Assembly (NCBI RefSeq): GCF_015461805.1
Contig: NZ_JACVZE010000001.1
Location: 310,001-374,000, forward strand
DNA from: Pseudomonas pisciculturae
GTDB lineage: Bacteria > Pseudomonadota > Gammaproteobacteria > Pseudomonadales > Pseudomonadaceae
DNA length: 64,000 nucleotides
Reading direction: 5' to 3'
In this document: positions 56,684 through 64,000 of the stretch, one piece after another
Layout: the number at the start of each line of letters is the position of its first letter
Position numbering within the stretch: the first letter of the stretch is position 1
Made by a program: the position numbers and the translations under genes
The notes under the pieces: generated by a model
Seen by the model: the letters and a program-made list of their open reading frames with translations, nothing else
What the model was told of the DNA's origin: nothing
Database searches by the model: none

Positions 56684-57400
56684 TCACAGGGTGATGGGCG
56701 CTTCGTGGGCAGGTACGGCAAAGCCATAGACGGTGGCAGGTTGCATACGCACGGCAGTGGCGCCGGAACCGCTGGCGCTGACGGTCAGCGTTTCACCGGG
56801 CAGTACGTACGTGCGCGGCAGCATTGCCGTGCCGGTGCCAGGCAGCAGTAGCAGCTCCTGGGCCATGCGCACCACATAGGGCGTTGGGTTGTGGACGCTG
56901 AGCTGGTCGGCTTTCAAGGTCCAGGTGAGGCCCAGCCACGGGGTGCGGTTTGGGGCAAGCCCCTTGGGGTGAAGGATTACCGGCAGGTTCTGCCGCACGG
57001 TGACCCCTACTTGCGCACGCCCGGCTTCGGCGCGCGCGCGCTGCTCGGGCATACCTTCGAAAATCACGCGTTTAAGGCGCTGGGTTTTCAGGGGTTCGCT
57101 GGTTTGCAGAATGAAGCGCACCAGTTGACTCTTGGACGGCTCGACCCGCGTCAGCGGCGGGGTCACGAACAGCAGCGAGTCGGTGTCTTCGGGAATACTT
57201 TCAAGGCTCACGTGCAACAGGGCCAGTGTGTTGTCGGTGTTGGTCACCGACACGCTGGCCTCGCCATCGGCCTCGTTGACGATCACCACCGAGGTGTCCG
57301 GCACCATGCCGTCAGCACGTACGGTGGTTGTGCTCAGCACTGCCAGGGCGGCACAGCAGAGGTGCAGGCCCCAGCGCAGAACGGGAAAAGTAGGGTTCAT
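56684..57400 (-). CDS. Periplasmic fimbrial chaperone (PapD-like)
   Basis: 238 residues; donor-strand chaperone for the DUF1120 subunits. Signal peptide about 29 residues (CAALAVLSTTTVRADG). Two Ig-like domains are evident, with the hydrophobic donor strand near SKSQLVRFILQTSEP and the basic anchor in QRLKRVIFEGMP. The second domain includes VRQNLPVILHPKGLAPN and NPTPYVVRM, both conserved in PapD relatives. Gap of 131 bp to the usher contains no gene. Confidence 0.92.
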   Translation of the reverse strand: MNPTFPVLRWGLHLCCAALAVLSTTTVRADGMVPDTSVVIVNEADGEASVSVTNTDNTLALLHVSLESIPEDTDSLLFVTPPLTRVEPSKSQLVRFILQTSEPLKTQRLKRVIFEGMPEQRARAEAGRAQVGVTVRQNLPVILHPKGLAPNRTPWLGLTWTLKADQLSVHNPTPYVVRMAQELLLLPGTGTAMLPRTYVLPGETLTVSASGSGATAVRMQPATVYGFAVPAHEAPITL

Positions 57401-57463
57401 GACAGGTTTCTCAAATGGGCCGCCCGAGACCCGGTATCTAGCCTGGGCGCGGGCAGCGCGTTA

Positions 57464-58090
57464 TCAGAGGTAAATCAGGTCCAGCGTGATCGAGCCATCG
57501 AGGGGCACCCGCTCCTGGAGCGTCAAGGTGTTGGCCGGGCTGATCGAGGTGTCTACCCGCAGCGACGCCACCAGTTGCGCGATGGGCGTGGGCAGTGTCT
57601 CGCCCATTCGGGCAAATCCCATATACAGACCTGGGTACACATAAGGCTCCGGCTTCCAGGTCTCGCCCTTGTCGGGCGAGGCCAGGGTTTGCATGGGCAA
57701 CATGTCGCCCACCGGCCCGCGCAGCGACAGGCTGACCCTGCCCAGGCGCTCGCCGGGGGCATGAATGTTCATGCCCAGTCCATATAAACGTTCCGGCTCC
57801 AGAGATGACTCCGGTTTGTTGTCGATGCCCGCCAGCGCGAACAACACTTTGGCGTCGCACACGATGCTGAAGCCCATTTGCTTGTCAGGCAGCACGGTGA
57901 ATTGGCTGGGGTGCAGCGTCTTCGCCATGATTTCCTGGTAATCGACCAGACCGTTGTCCGACAGCGATACGGTGCAGGCGCGGGGCGTGATGAGCCCCTT
58001 GACGTCCAAGTCCACGGTTGAGGCGGCGTAGGTCAAGGGCGTAGCCGCGAATACAACGGTCAGGGCCAGCAAACGGGTAAGCGGGTTCAT
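57464..58090 (-). CDS. DUF1120-type fimbrial subunit (operon gene 4)
   Basis: 208 residues, signal peptide about 22 residues (LLALTVVFAATPLTYA). Mature start STVDLDVKGLITPRACTVSL, second cysteine in FSIVCDAKVLFAL and C-terminal DGSITLDLIYL with penultimate Tyr. Directly upstream of the chaperone gene (63 bp). Pairwise likeness to the other subunits is limited mainly to the N- and C-terminal signatures, consistent with old duplications. Confidence 0.85.
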   Translation of the reverse strand: MNPLTRLLALTVVFAATPLTYAASTVDLDVKGLITPRACTVSLSDNGLVDYQEIMAKTLHPSQFTVLPDKQMGFSIVCDAKVLFALAGIDNKPESSLEPERLYGLGMNIHAPGERLGRVSLSLRGPVGDMLPMQTLASPDKGETWKPEPYVYPGLYMGFARMGETLPTPIAQLVASLRVDTSISPANTLTLQERVPLDGSITLDLIYL

Positions 58091-58138
58091 GCGATTAATA
58101 CCTGATGTTGAACGGGTGGTACGGGCATCGGGTGGGGG

Positions 58139-58765
58139 TTACAGGTACCTGACGTCGATCGTGACCGAACCGTCAATGGTCGTGTCTTCGGCGATCGTCA
58201 CGTCTTTTTTTGCATTAATGAACGGATTTACCTTGAGTTCGAACTGAGTATTTTTGGCGGGGATAGGCGTGCGTGCAGCGCCAGGATCGCGGATCGAGAC
58301 CAGGAAGTCGGTTTGCACTCCATCGTCCGGCCAAAGGGTGCCCCAGGTGGAGCCGTTGTCCAGGGAAAAAATCGTTCCAACGGGCGCCAGGTCGGCAATG
58401 CCCTTGTCTAGAAACATGACGTAGCCGCCGATGTTCTGATCGCTGGCGGTTTTGCCGATGCCGAATTCGATGACGTTGCTCGCCGACTCGACGCGGTTGT
58501 CAGTGGCTTTCATGGCGAACAGCGTCGCGGCCTCGCAATCGACGTTCAATAGCAAAGTGTTTGAGGTCAGCTGGGTTCGGGTTTCTTCGTTGAGGTCCGC
58601 GACCGAAATCCGACCGAGTTCGATGGCGTTTTTCGACAGGCTCGGTACGCACGCCGACGGCACAATCAGGCCTTGAACCGTCAGGTCAGTGGTAGAGGCA
58701 GCAAACGCAGGCAAAGCGTTGCCGATCAGCAGGCCAGCGACGCTGGTGCAGAGTAGTTTTTTCAT
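58139..58765 (-). CDS. DUF1120-type fimbrial subunit (operon gene 3)
   Basis: 208 residues, signal peptide ending near ALPAFAAS. Mature start TTDLTVQGLIVPSACVPSLS, second cysteine in LLLNVDCEAATLFAM and C-terminal DGSVTIDVRYL. Contains a KNAIELGRISVADL segment shared with the other subunits as GKLSxxDL. Followed 48 bp later by gene 4. Major versus minor role cannot be assigned from sequence. Confidence 0.85.
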   Translation of the reverse strand: MKKLLCTSVAGLLIGNALPAFAASTTDLTVQGLIVPSACVPSLSKNAIELGRISVADLNEETRTQLTSNTLLLNVDCEAATLFAMKATDNRVESASNVIEFGIGKTASDQNIGGYVMFLDKGIADLAPVGTIFSLDNGSTWGTLWPDDGVQTDFLVSIRDPGAARTPIPAKNTQFELKVNPFINAKKDVTIAEDTTIDGSVTIDVRYL

Positions 58766-58798
58766 TGTGGGTAAAGCTCCATTGTTGGACTAGGAATA

Positions 58799-58847
58799 CA
58801 GGGCTTACAGGGACTTACGGGACTTGCAGGGCTTACGGGTGTTACAG
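58799..58847. repeat. Degenerate tandem repeat of about ten bases between two subunit genes
   Basis: Five imperfect units of the type (G)GGCTTACA / GGGACTTAC run from 58799 to 58847. They include the stop codon of the gene ending at 58842. Such short tandem arrays can change length by slippage, which here would alter only the intergenic spacing or the very C-terminus of a subunit. Confidence 0.6.
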
Positions 58848-59465
58848 GTAACGCAACTCGACGGTCACGTGCCCGTCGAGGGGGACTTCATCGGTAAGGG
58901 TGAGGCTGTCGGCGCGGGCGATGCGCGTGTTGAGCGTGATGTCTGCATCGAAACTCGTCACCGCCATCGGCTGGGTGGGGTTGTCTACCGAGGCGACCGC
59001 CAGCAGGCTCAGATGATTCAACTGTGTGCCGACAAACCAACTGGCGCCGCCATCCAGGGACACAATGGTGCGCACAGGCGTCGTCAGGTCTGCCACGGGG
59101 TTGCTCAACCCCATCGAAACACTGCCTATATTTTCGTTGTTGGGGGTGGTGCCCAGGCCGTGATGGTTGGGAATCACCGCTGAGCCCTCGCGGTTGTCGA
59201 GCGTGGTCAAGGCAAACAGGGTTGCGCCTTCGCACCGCACTTCCAATTGCAAGGTATTGCGCGGCAACAGCGTGTTCCGGTCCGGGTGAAGGTCGCGCTT
59301 GGTGAGCTTGCCGTGGTCGACTTTGCCCTCATCCGACAACCCCGGTGTGCAGGCATTGGGGGTAATCATGCCGGTCACACTCAGGTCGGTATTGCTGGCC
59401 GCCAGTGCAGTGGTCGCGTTGGCCATCAGCAGGCTTGCCATCAGGGCTGTGATGCAGTGATTCAT
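58842..59465 (-). CDS. DUF1120-type fimbrial subunit (operon gene 2)
   Basis: 207 residues, signal peptide ending near ATTALAAS. Mature start NTDLSVTGMITPNACTPGLS, second cysteine in LQLEVRCEGATLFAL and C-terminal DGHVTVELRYL. The GKLTKRDL segment is conserved. Lies 24 bp after gene 1. The stop codon sits inside the short tandem repeat at 58799-58847. Confidence 0.85.
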   Translation of the reverse strand: MNHCITALMASLLMANATTALAASNTDLSVTGMITPNACTPGLSDEGKVDHGKLTKRDLHPDRNTLLPRNTLQLEVRCEGATLFALTTLDNREGSAVIPNHHGLGTTPNNENIGSVSMGLSNPVADLTTPVRTIVSLDGGASWFVGTQLNHLSLLAVASVDNPTQPMAVTSFDADITLNTRIARADSLTLTDEVPLDGHVTVELRYL

Positions 59466-59489
59466 GGGGCAAATACCTTCGCGGATGGG

Positions 59490-60122
59490 TTACAGATACT
59501 TCACTTCCAGGGTTGCTGAACCATCGATGGGCACTTCGTTGCTAAGGTCCAGTTCTTGGGTGGGGGCGATGTAGGTCAGCACCTGCAGTTCGGTCATCAG
59601 TTCCTGGATCTGGATCGGCGCCCAGGCCCCACCGCTCTGGTCGCCAAAGCCCGCAAATTGCTGGGGAGGCCAGTTGGCGCCAGTGGCTTCGGTCCAGGTG
59701 TTGCCGTTATCCACCGAGGCAATAGGGGTGATGGCTACGCTGTCGGCCACCGGGTTGAGCAGGCGAAGGAGGAAGAAGCCCAGCTTCTGATTGCCATTGA
59801 TGAGGTTGAGCCCGTAGCTCTGCCCGGAAATATCGCTGGAGGAACCTGCTCGGTTATCCACACCCTGCAATGCAAACAGGGTCGGCGCGTCACAGGTGAC
59901 CTGTAGTTGCAGGGTTGCGTCGGCCAGCTTGGTCACTTGATCGACGCTCAAGTCTTTTGCCGACAGCTTGCCGTGCTCCACCGTACCCGCCGACAACAAA
60001 GGCGTGCAGGCGCTTGGCACAATCGTGCCGCTGACAGTCAGTTCAACACTGCTGGCGGCAAGCGCCTGCAAGGAGTTGGCAATCAAGAGTGCAGCGCAGA
60101 GCGCGGTGAGAGACGTTTTCAT
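59490..60122 (-). CDS. DUF1120-type fimbrial subunit (operon gene 1)
   Basis: 210 residues from ATG 60122; the ATG six bases earlier has poor ribosome-binding-site spacing. Signal peptide MKTSLTALCAALLIANSLQA. Mature start SVELTVSGTIVPSACTPLLS, second cysteine in LQLQVTCDAPTLFAL and C-terminal DGSATLEVKYL. First gene of the operon, so the best candidate for the most abundant subunit. The promoter should lie in the 60123-60510 region. Confidence 0.86.
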   Translation of the reverse strand: MKTSLTALCAALLIANSLQALAASSVELTVSGTIVPSACTPLLSAGTVEHGKLSAKDLSVDQVTKLADATLQLQVTCDAPTLFALQGVDNRAGSSSDISGQSYGLNLINGNQKLGFFLLRLLNPVADSVAITPIASVDNGNTWTEATGANWPPQQFAGFGDQSGGAWAPIQIQELMTELQVLTYIAPTQELDLSNEVPIDGSATLEVKYL

Positions 60123-60510
60123 TTCCATATTCCAGACGATTCCATTACAAGGTATGCCGACCGCCTCACGAGATTGGCGGTGGTGTTTATAGACTTGGCA
60201 GCGTGATCCTGGCTGCTCCCCGCTTCGGGATGCGGCGCAATTTATCGAGGGCGGCTATTGCTGGAAATACAACAATTACGACAATCGGCGTAGGCTGAGA
60301 AAGGCGTCAGAAGAAGTATTTAGATATGTAGGAGAAAGGGTTTTTTCGTAGTTGTTGTATCGTCAAAAAACATTCATTTAACTATTTTCATTGTGTTTTT
60401 TGCGTAGTAAGCCATTCAAACGATTCGTCGGCGTTGCGCACTCGCAAGGTGCGCCCGGTGTGGTGGCGAGCCTGTCTCTCCGTTCGTAGTACCGAGTAGT
60501 CGAGGTGAAC
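60123..60510. promoter_or_regulatory. Divergent control region of the fimbrial operon with a 15-bp inverted repeat
   Basis: 388 bp between the fimbrial operon (minus) and the REC-Hpt gene (plus). ATACAACAATTACGA (60267-60281) and TCGTAGTTGTTGTAT (60346-60360) are inverted copies with one mismatch, 64 bp apart. The stretch 60330-60415 is distinctly AT-rich (TTTTTTCGTAG, CATTCATTTAACTATTTTC). It could be a regulator operator or, less likely, an invertible switch. GAGG precedes the REC-Hpt start. Confidence 0.6.
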
Positions 60511-61317
60511 ATGCAGCCGGGTAATCCACCCGACGAGGATGCCGATCGCGCGTCTTCGTCGTCACGCGTGGTGCCTGTGAAATGGCAAAGGTTGACGGTA
60601 CTGGTGGTGGAGGATCACCCGGCCTACCGAATTTTGCTCGGTTGGATCCTGCATAGGCTGGCGCTCGGGTTTGTGGTGGTGGACGACGGCCAGGCAGCGT
60701 TGGCAGTCATGGAGCGCCAGCGCATCGACCTGGTGCTGACCGATTGCCAGATGCCCGTCATGGACGGCTACGCCATGACCCGGCAAGTGCGGCGCAACGA
60801 ACGTCTGGCCGGTACTGCCCGCGTGCCGATCATTGCCTTTACGGCCACCCTTGGGCCAGAGCAGATTCAGAGGTGCCTGGCAGCCGGTATGGACGCCTGG
60901 TTACTCAAGCCCGTGACCTTCGAACAACTGCGCGACGTTCTTACCGATTGGTTATCCACCAGTGTCCGACCCTGTAAGTCTGCGGTCCCATCGCACTGGC
61001 CGACACGCGCAAGCCTGCTCGACACCTTTGGCAGCGCAACGACGGTGGCGCAACTGTTGCAAACCCTGGTTCGGGAAGCGCAAATGGACCTCGCCGTACT
61101 GACCGAGGCTCGCCGCACGCGGGATGCCTGTGCCACCGCACAGCATTTGCATCGTTTGATTGGAAGCGTCGCGTTTCTAGGGGCCGGCTCGCTGGAAACC
61201 CGTGGTGTACGGATGATTGACGCGGTGGCGCGAGAAGGGGTAGCGCAACACGCACGCTCACTCGGTGTGCTGCTCAAAGACATTCACAGCTACGTGAGGT
61301 ACTTGTCTTCGCTATAA
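60511..61317 (+). CDS. Receiver-Hpt phosphorelay protein
   Basis: 268 residues from ATG 60511 (GAGG five bases upstream; in-frame GTG at 60505 also possible). Residues 1-25 are a polar tail. The receiver domain (about 28-145) has the acidic pair VVEDHP, phospho-acceptor D78 in LVLTDCQMPVMDG, and K in WLLKPV. The Hpt domain (about 170-268) has the phospho-histidine H214 in HLHRLIGSVAFLG. Such pieces are usually the C-terminal end of BvgS/EvgS-type kinases; here they form a separate protein without a kinase in view. Probably relays phosphate to the NarL-type regulator just downstream. Confidence 0.85.
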   Translation: MQPGNPPDEDADRASSSSRVVPVKWQRLTVLVVEDHPAYRILLGWILHRLALGFVVVDDGQAALAVMERQRIDLVLTDCQMPVMDGYAMTRQVRRNERLAGTARVPIIAFTATLGPEQIQRCLAAGMDAWLLKPVTFEQLRDVLTDWLSTSVRPCKSAVPSHWPTRASLLDTFGSATTVAQLLQTLVREAQMDLAVLTEARRTRDACATAQHLHRLIGSVAFLGAGSLETRGVRMIDAVAREGVAQHARSLGVLLKDIHSYVRYLSSL

Positions 61318-61503
61318 ATTTGCAGGACGTTTCCGATCTTTATGTAGTCTTTAAGAGTAGGCAAGTTCTGTTTATTTTGTGGGCCTTAACCTGATGCTCA
61401 TTGATTGCTGGACCGTGGCGGAAAACCCCGTTTTTCGGCGGTTGTGGCTGAAAGCCACTAGCGGTAACGTGCGCCAACTCAACTGGCAATCCAGGTGGTT
61501 CCC
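61318..61503. other. Gap between the two signalling genes
   Basis: 186 bp without a gene. The bases 61318-61400 are AT-rich and could hold a promoter, so the NarL-type regulator may be transcribed separately. AGGTGG precedes the ATG at 61504. No clear terminator was seen. Confidence 0.4.
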
Positions 61504-62139
61504 ATGCTCCGTGTAATTATTGCTGACGATCATCCTATTGTGCGTATCGGGCAAAAAGTGGTGATCGAGGCCAATGGCAAGTGCAAGGTGGTAGGGGAGG
61601 CCGATGGCCCCGATCAACTCTTGGCGCTGGTGGCTCACCAGCCATGCGATGTGCTGGTGACCGACTTTGCCATGCCGGGCAATCAACAGGCAGACGGCTA
61701 CGGGCTATTGGGCCTGCTGCATCGGCAATACCCCCAGGTACCGGTGATCCTGGTCACCATGTTTGCCAACGTGGCGACCCTGCGCGAGTCATTTGCCCAT
61801 GGCGCCAGGGCCATCGTCGCCAAAAGCGCATCTGCCCGAGAGTTGCCGCAAGCGATCAAGGCGGTGTGTGGCGGCCAGACGTTTGTCAGCGAGTGTCTGC
61901 GCCAGCAACTGGTTGAGGCGGGCGCGGTGGGTCAGCAAACAGTGCCGCAGTTGTCAGGCAAGGAGCGCGAAGTGGTGCGCATGCTTGCCAGCGGTATGAC
62001 CGTGAGTCAGATCGCGGCACGAGTCAATCGCAGTATCTCGACCATCAGCAAGCAGAAGAGCACGGCCATGAGCCGCTTGTGCATCTCCACCGATGTGGAT
62101 TTGTTTGACTATGCACGCAGTAGTGGCATGGTGCCGTAA
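61504..62139 (+). CDS. NarL/FixJ (RcsB-like) response regulator
   Basis: 211 residues from ATG 61504, chosen because AGGTGG lies five bases upstream; an in-frame GTG at 61495 overlaps that site. The receiver domain has IIADDHPIVRIG and phospho-acceptor D54 in VLVTDFAMPG. The C-terminal LuxR-type helix-turn-helix has LSGKEREVVRMLASGMTVSQ and NRSISTISKQKSTAMSRL. The RcsB/EvgA/BvgA-like receiver matches the REC-Hpt donor next door. The neighbouring fimbrial operon is the likely target, as in other chaperone-usher loci. Confidence 0.9.
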   Translation: MLRVIIADDHPIVRIGQKVVIEANGKCKVVGEADGPDQLLALVAHQPCDVLVTDFAMPGNQQADGYGLLGLLHRQYPQVPVILVTMFANVATLRESFAHGARAIVAKSASARELPQAIKAVCGGQTFVSECLRQQLVEAGAVGQQTVPQLSGKEREVVRMLASGMTVSQIAARVNRSISTISKQKSTAMSRLCISTDVDLFDYARSSGMVP

Positions 62140-62230
62140 GTTCGCCTATTTACGTGGCGAATGTCAGTGGCCTTGGCCACACGGGCCGCTTATTGTGCGC
62201 CTACTCTTTCAACCCCTGCGGAGCCTGCCC

Positions 62231-62701
62231 ATGAGTGATGCCCATAACACCCTGATCAACACGTTCTACAGCGCGTTCCAACGCCTGGACGCCGACGCCA
62301 TGGCCGCCTGCTACACCGACGACGTGGTGTTCAGCGACCCGGCGTTCGGTGAACTGCGTGGCCGTGATGCCGGGGACATGTGGCGCATGCTCACCACCCG
62401 GGCCAAGGATTTCTCCCTGACGTACGACAGCGTGCGCAGCGATGAGCGCAGCGGTAGTGCGCGTTGGGTCGCCACCTATTTGTTCAGCGCCACGGGCAAT
62501 ACGGTGGTCAACGATATCCAGGCACGCTTTGTGTTTCGCGACGGCAAGATCAGCGAACACCACGACAGCTTCGATCTGTGGCGCTGGTCGCGTCAGGCGT
62601 TGGGCACCAAGGGCCTGCTGTTGGGCTGGACACCTTTGGTGAAAAACGCCGTACGTGCCCAGGCACTGCGCGGTTTGAAGGCATTCCAGGCCAGTCGTTG
62701 A
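62231..62701 (+). CDS. NTF2/SnoaL-like protein
   Basis: 156 residues from ATG 62231; a longer in-frame start at 62093 lies inside the regulator gene. Cone-shaped alpha+beta barrel family, often ketosteroid isomerase-like. Family features are LINTFYSAFQRLDADAMAAC with YTDDVVFSDPAFGELRG, and FVFRDGKISEHHDSFDLWRW near the end. The active-site Asp/His of known enzymes cannot be assigned with certainty, so the reaction is unknown. A GTGGCC-TT-GGCCAC hairpin (62170-62183) lies in the preceding gap. Confidence 0.85.
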   Translation: MSDAHNTLINTFYSAFQRLDADAMAACYTDDVVFSDPAFGELRGRDAGDMWRMLTTRAKDFSLTYDSVRSDERSGSARWVATYLFSATGNTVVNDIQARFVFRDGKISEHHDSFDLWRWSRQALGTKGLLLGWTPLVKNAVRAQALRGLKAFQASR

Positions 62702-62738
62702 TAAGCTGTGCGCTCTTCTGGTCTTGCCGAACTGAACC

Positions 62739-63014
62739 GTGACTGATCCTTCCGAACCCAAACCCTGGTTCGTCTACCTGGTACGCGCCGCCAACGGCTC
62801 GCTGTATTGCGGCATCAGCAATGACCCAGTGCGCCGCTTCGCTTCTCACCAGAGCGGCAAGGGCGCGCGGTTTTTCTTGTCCAGCCCGGCGGTGGCGCTG
62901 GTGTACACCGAGCAATGCGCGAGCAAGGGCGAGGCGCTGCGTCAGGAGCGGCTGATCAAGAAGTTGAAGAAGAGCGCCAAGGAGTGCCTGGCGGCGAGTG
63001 GCTCATTGATTTGA
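62739..63014 (+). CDS. GIY-YIG domain protein (UPF0213-like)
   Basis: 91 residues from GTG 62739. The domain opens with [18 protein letters not shown], the FVY...YCG pair standing for GIY-YIG, then the conserved arginine in [12 protein letters not shown] and the glutamate in [13 protein letters not shown]. Small stand-alone proteins of this family (YhbQ-like) are nucleic-acid-binding and suspected endonucleases in repair, with no proven substrate here. Gap to the preceding gene is 37 bp. Confidence 0.9.
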   Translation: MTDPSEPKPWFVYLVRAANGSLYCGISNDPVRRFASHQSGKGARFFLSSPAVALVYTEQCASKGEALRQERLIKKLKKSAKECLAASGSLI

Positions 63015-63089
63015 CTGATAAGTTCCCATCGCCCCTGATCGGGTTTTTGCAGGCTAAGCTAGCGGCTCATTCCTAGAGCGGAGCCTGGC

Positions 63090-64000
63090 ATGTCTGAGTT
63101 GATCCTCCATCATTACCCGCAGTCCCCCTTCGCTGAAAAAGCCCGGCTGTTGCTGGGCTTCAAGGGTTTGTCCTGGCACTCGGTGCACATTTCGCCAGTG
63201 ATGCCCAAGCCTGATCTCACAGCCCTGACCGGCGGCTATCGTAAAACTCCGGTGCTGCAAGTGGGCGCTGATATTTACTGCGACACGGCCTTGATCGCTC
63301 GCCGCCTGGAGCAGGAAAAAGCCGCACCGGCGCTGTTTCCCCAAGGCCTGGAGCTGGTCTCCCAGGGTTTCGCCGCCTGGGCCGATTCGGTGGTGTTTGC
63401 CCATGCCGTGGCGCTGGTGTTCCAGCCCGAATCCCTGGCGGTCAAATTTGCCAAGGTGGCGCCGCAAATGATCCAGGTGCTGGTGGCAGATCGCAGCAAA
63501 CTCTTCAGCGGTGGCACGGCTGCTCGCGTGCAACTGGATCAGGCCCTGCATCAATGGCCGGCCATCGTCAGTCGCATCGATCAACAATTGCAGCACCAGG
63601 CGGGGGATTTTTTGTTTGGCGAGCCGTCGATTGCCGATTTCTCCCTGGCTCACCCGTTGTGGTTCCTCAAAGGGTCTTCGGTCACCGCACCGTTGGTCGA
63701 TGCCTACCCCGCTGTCGCGGCCTGGCTGGATCGGGTGCTGAGCTTCGGCCATGGCACTGCCACCCAGATGAGCGCCGAACAAGCACTGGAAGTGGCGCGC
63801 GACGGGACCCCGGCGGTGCTGCCGGAAGAAATCTTCGAGGACTTGAACGGCTTCAAGGCTGGCCAGCAGGTGACGGTTTCGGCCACCGACTACGGCACCG
63901 ACCCGGTTGCCGGTGAGTTGCTGTTTGCCGGGCGTGAAGAGCTGATTCTTCGCCGTACCGACGAGCGTGCCGGCATTGTGCATGTGCACTTCCCGCGCAT
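63090..64000 (+). CDS. Glutathione S-transferase-like protein, 3' end cut by window edge
   Basis: Open to the window edge; 303 residues visible from ATG 63090 (GGAG upstream). The thioredoxin-like N-terminal domain has SELILHHYPQSPFAEKARLL, with Ser in place of the thiol, and the cis-proline region YRKTPVLQVG. A helical GST C-terminal domain follows (FLFGEPSIADFSLAHPLWFL). Residues beyond about 235 (VLPEEIFEDLNGFKAGQQV) form an extra beta-rich C-terminal extension not found in ordinary GSTs. Substrate is unknown. Confidence 0.88.
   Translation, partial: MSELILHHYPQSPFAEKARLLLGFKGLSWHSVHISPVMPKPDLTALTGGYRKTPVLQVGADIYCDTALIARRLEQEKAAPALFPQGLELVSQGFAAWADSVVFAHAVALVFQPESLAVKFAKVAPQMIQVLVADRSKLFSGGTAARVQLDQALHQWPAIVSRIDQQLQHQAGDFLFGEPSIADFSLAHPLWFLKGSSVTAPLVDAYPAVAAWLDRVLSFGHGTATQMSAEQALEVARDGTPAVLPEEIFEDLNGFKAGQQVTVSATDYGTDPVAGELLFAGREELILRRTDERAGIVHVHFPR

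Noticed and set aside
60267..60360. Insertion-sequence terminal repeats
   Set aside because: Only 64 bp between arms, no transposase and no target duplication; kept only as a regulatory inverted repeat.

Overview
The window looks like the chromosome of a plant- or soil-associated Pseudomonas of the P. fluorescens group. It has a high-GC background, a complete alginate operon in the Pseudomonas order (algD-alg8-alg44-algKEGXLIJFA), an aapJQMP amino-acid transporter, a 218-residue carboxylesterase of the P. fluorescens type, and six REP/REPIN-like palindromes of two related families between (and once inside) genes. This assignment comes from gene content and protein resemblance; no database search was run. 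Layout: (1) 1-692 is the 5' part of a short-chain dehydrogenase gene on the minus strand. (2) 873-20616 is an insecticidal Tc (toxin complex) island on the plus strand: a TcA split into TcaA-like and TcaB-like proteins, a TcB with a one-base frameshift, and two TcC (Rhs-type) cocoon proteins. The two TcC genes share a 1.76-kb near-identical core at a constant 3485-bp offset but carry unrelated C-terminal effectors. The first tip looks like an R-S-ExE ADP-ribosyltransferase; the second has a phosphoribosyltransferase-like loop. (3) 20634-37726 (minus) is the alginate operon, from a candidate AlgU/sigma-22 promoter upstream of algD to a strong terminator after algA. One REP element lies in frame inside the signal-peptide region of algK. 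(4) 38105-45521 holds housekeeping and mixed genes: yaaA, a secreted NodB-fold protein with altered metal ligands, a PIN-PhoH protein, moaCDE, rhlB and a carboxylesterase. (5) 45657-50082 is aapJQMP with a candidate sigma-54 promoter, an intercistronic hairpin and a terminator. (6) 50087-50928 is an mqsR-mqsA toxin-antitoxin pair with a palindromic operator. (7) 51066-52340 is a CynX/NimT-type MFS transporter. (8) 52337-60122 (minus) is a chaperone-usher fimbrial operon built from six DUF1120-type subunits, with a divergent pair of signalling genes (REC-Hpt protein and NarL/RcsB-type regulator) at 60511-62139. (9) The right edge has an NTF2-like protein, a GIY-YIG domain protein and the start of a glutathione S-transferase-like gene. 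How the genes fit together: in the Tc island, TcaA and TcaB should form the receptor-binding pore, TcB the cocoon base, and either TcC the cocoon lid with a cleavable toxin, giving two alternative payloads for one injector if TcB is functional. In the alginate operon, AlgA and AlgD supply GDP-mannuronate, Alg8/Alg44 polymerise under c-di-GMP control, AlgG/AlgX/AlgI/AlgJ/AlgF modify the chain, AlgL clears stray polymer and AlgK/AlgE export it. In the fimbrial locus the regulators probably control the divergent operon across a 388-bp intergenic region that contains a long inverted repeat. No tRNA, rRNA, CRISPR array, insertion sequence or prophage was recognised.
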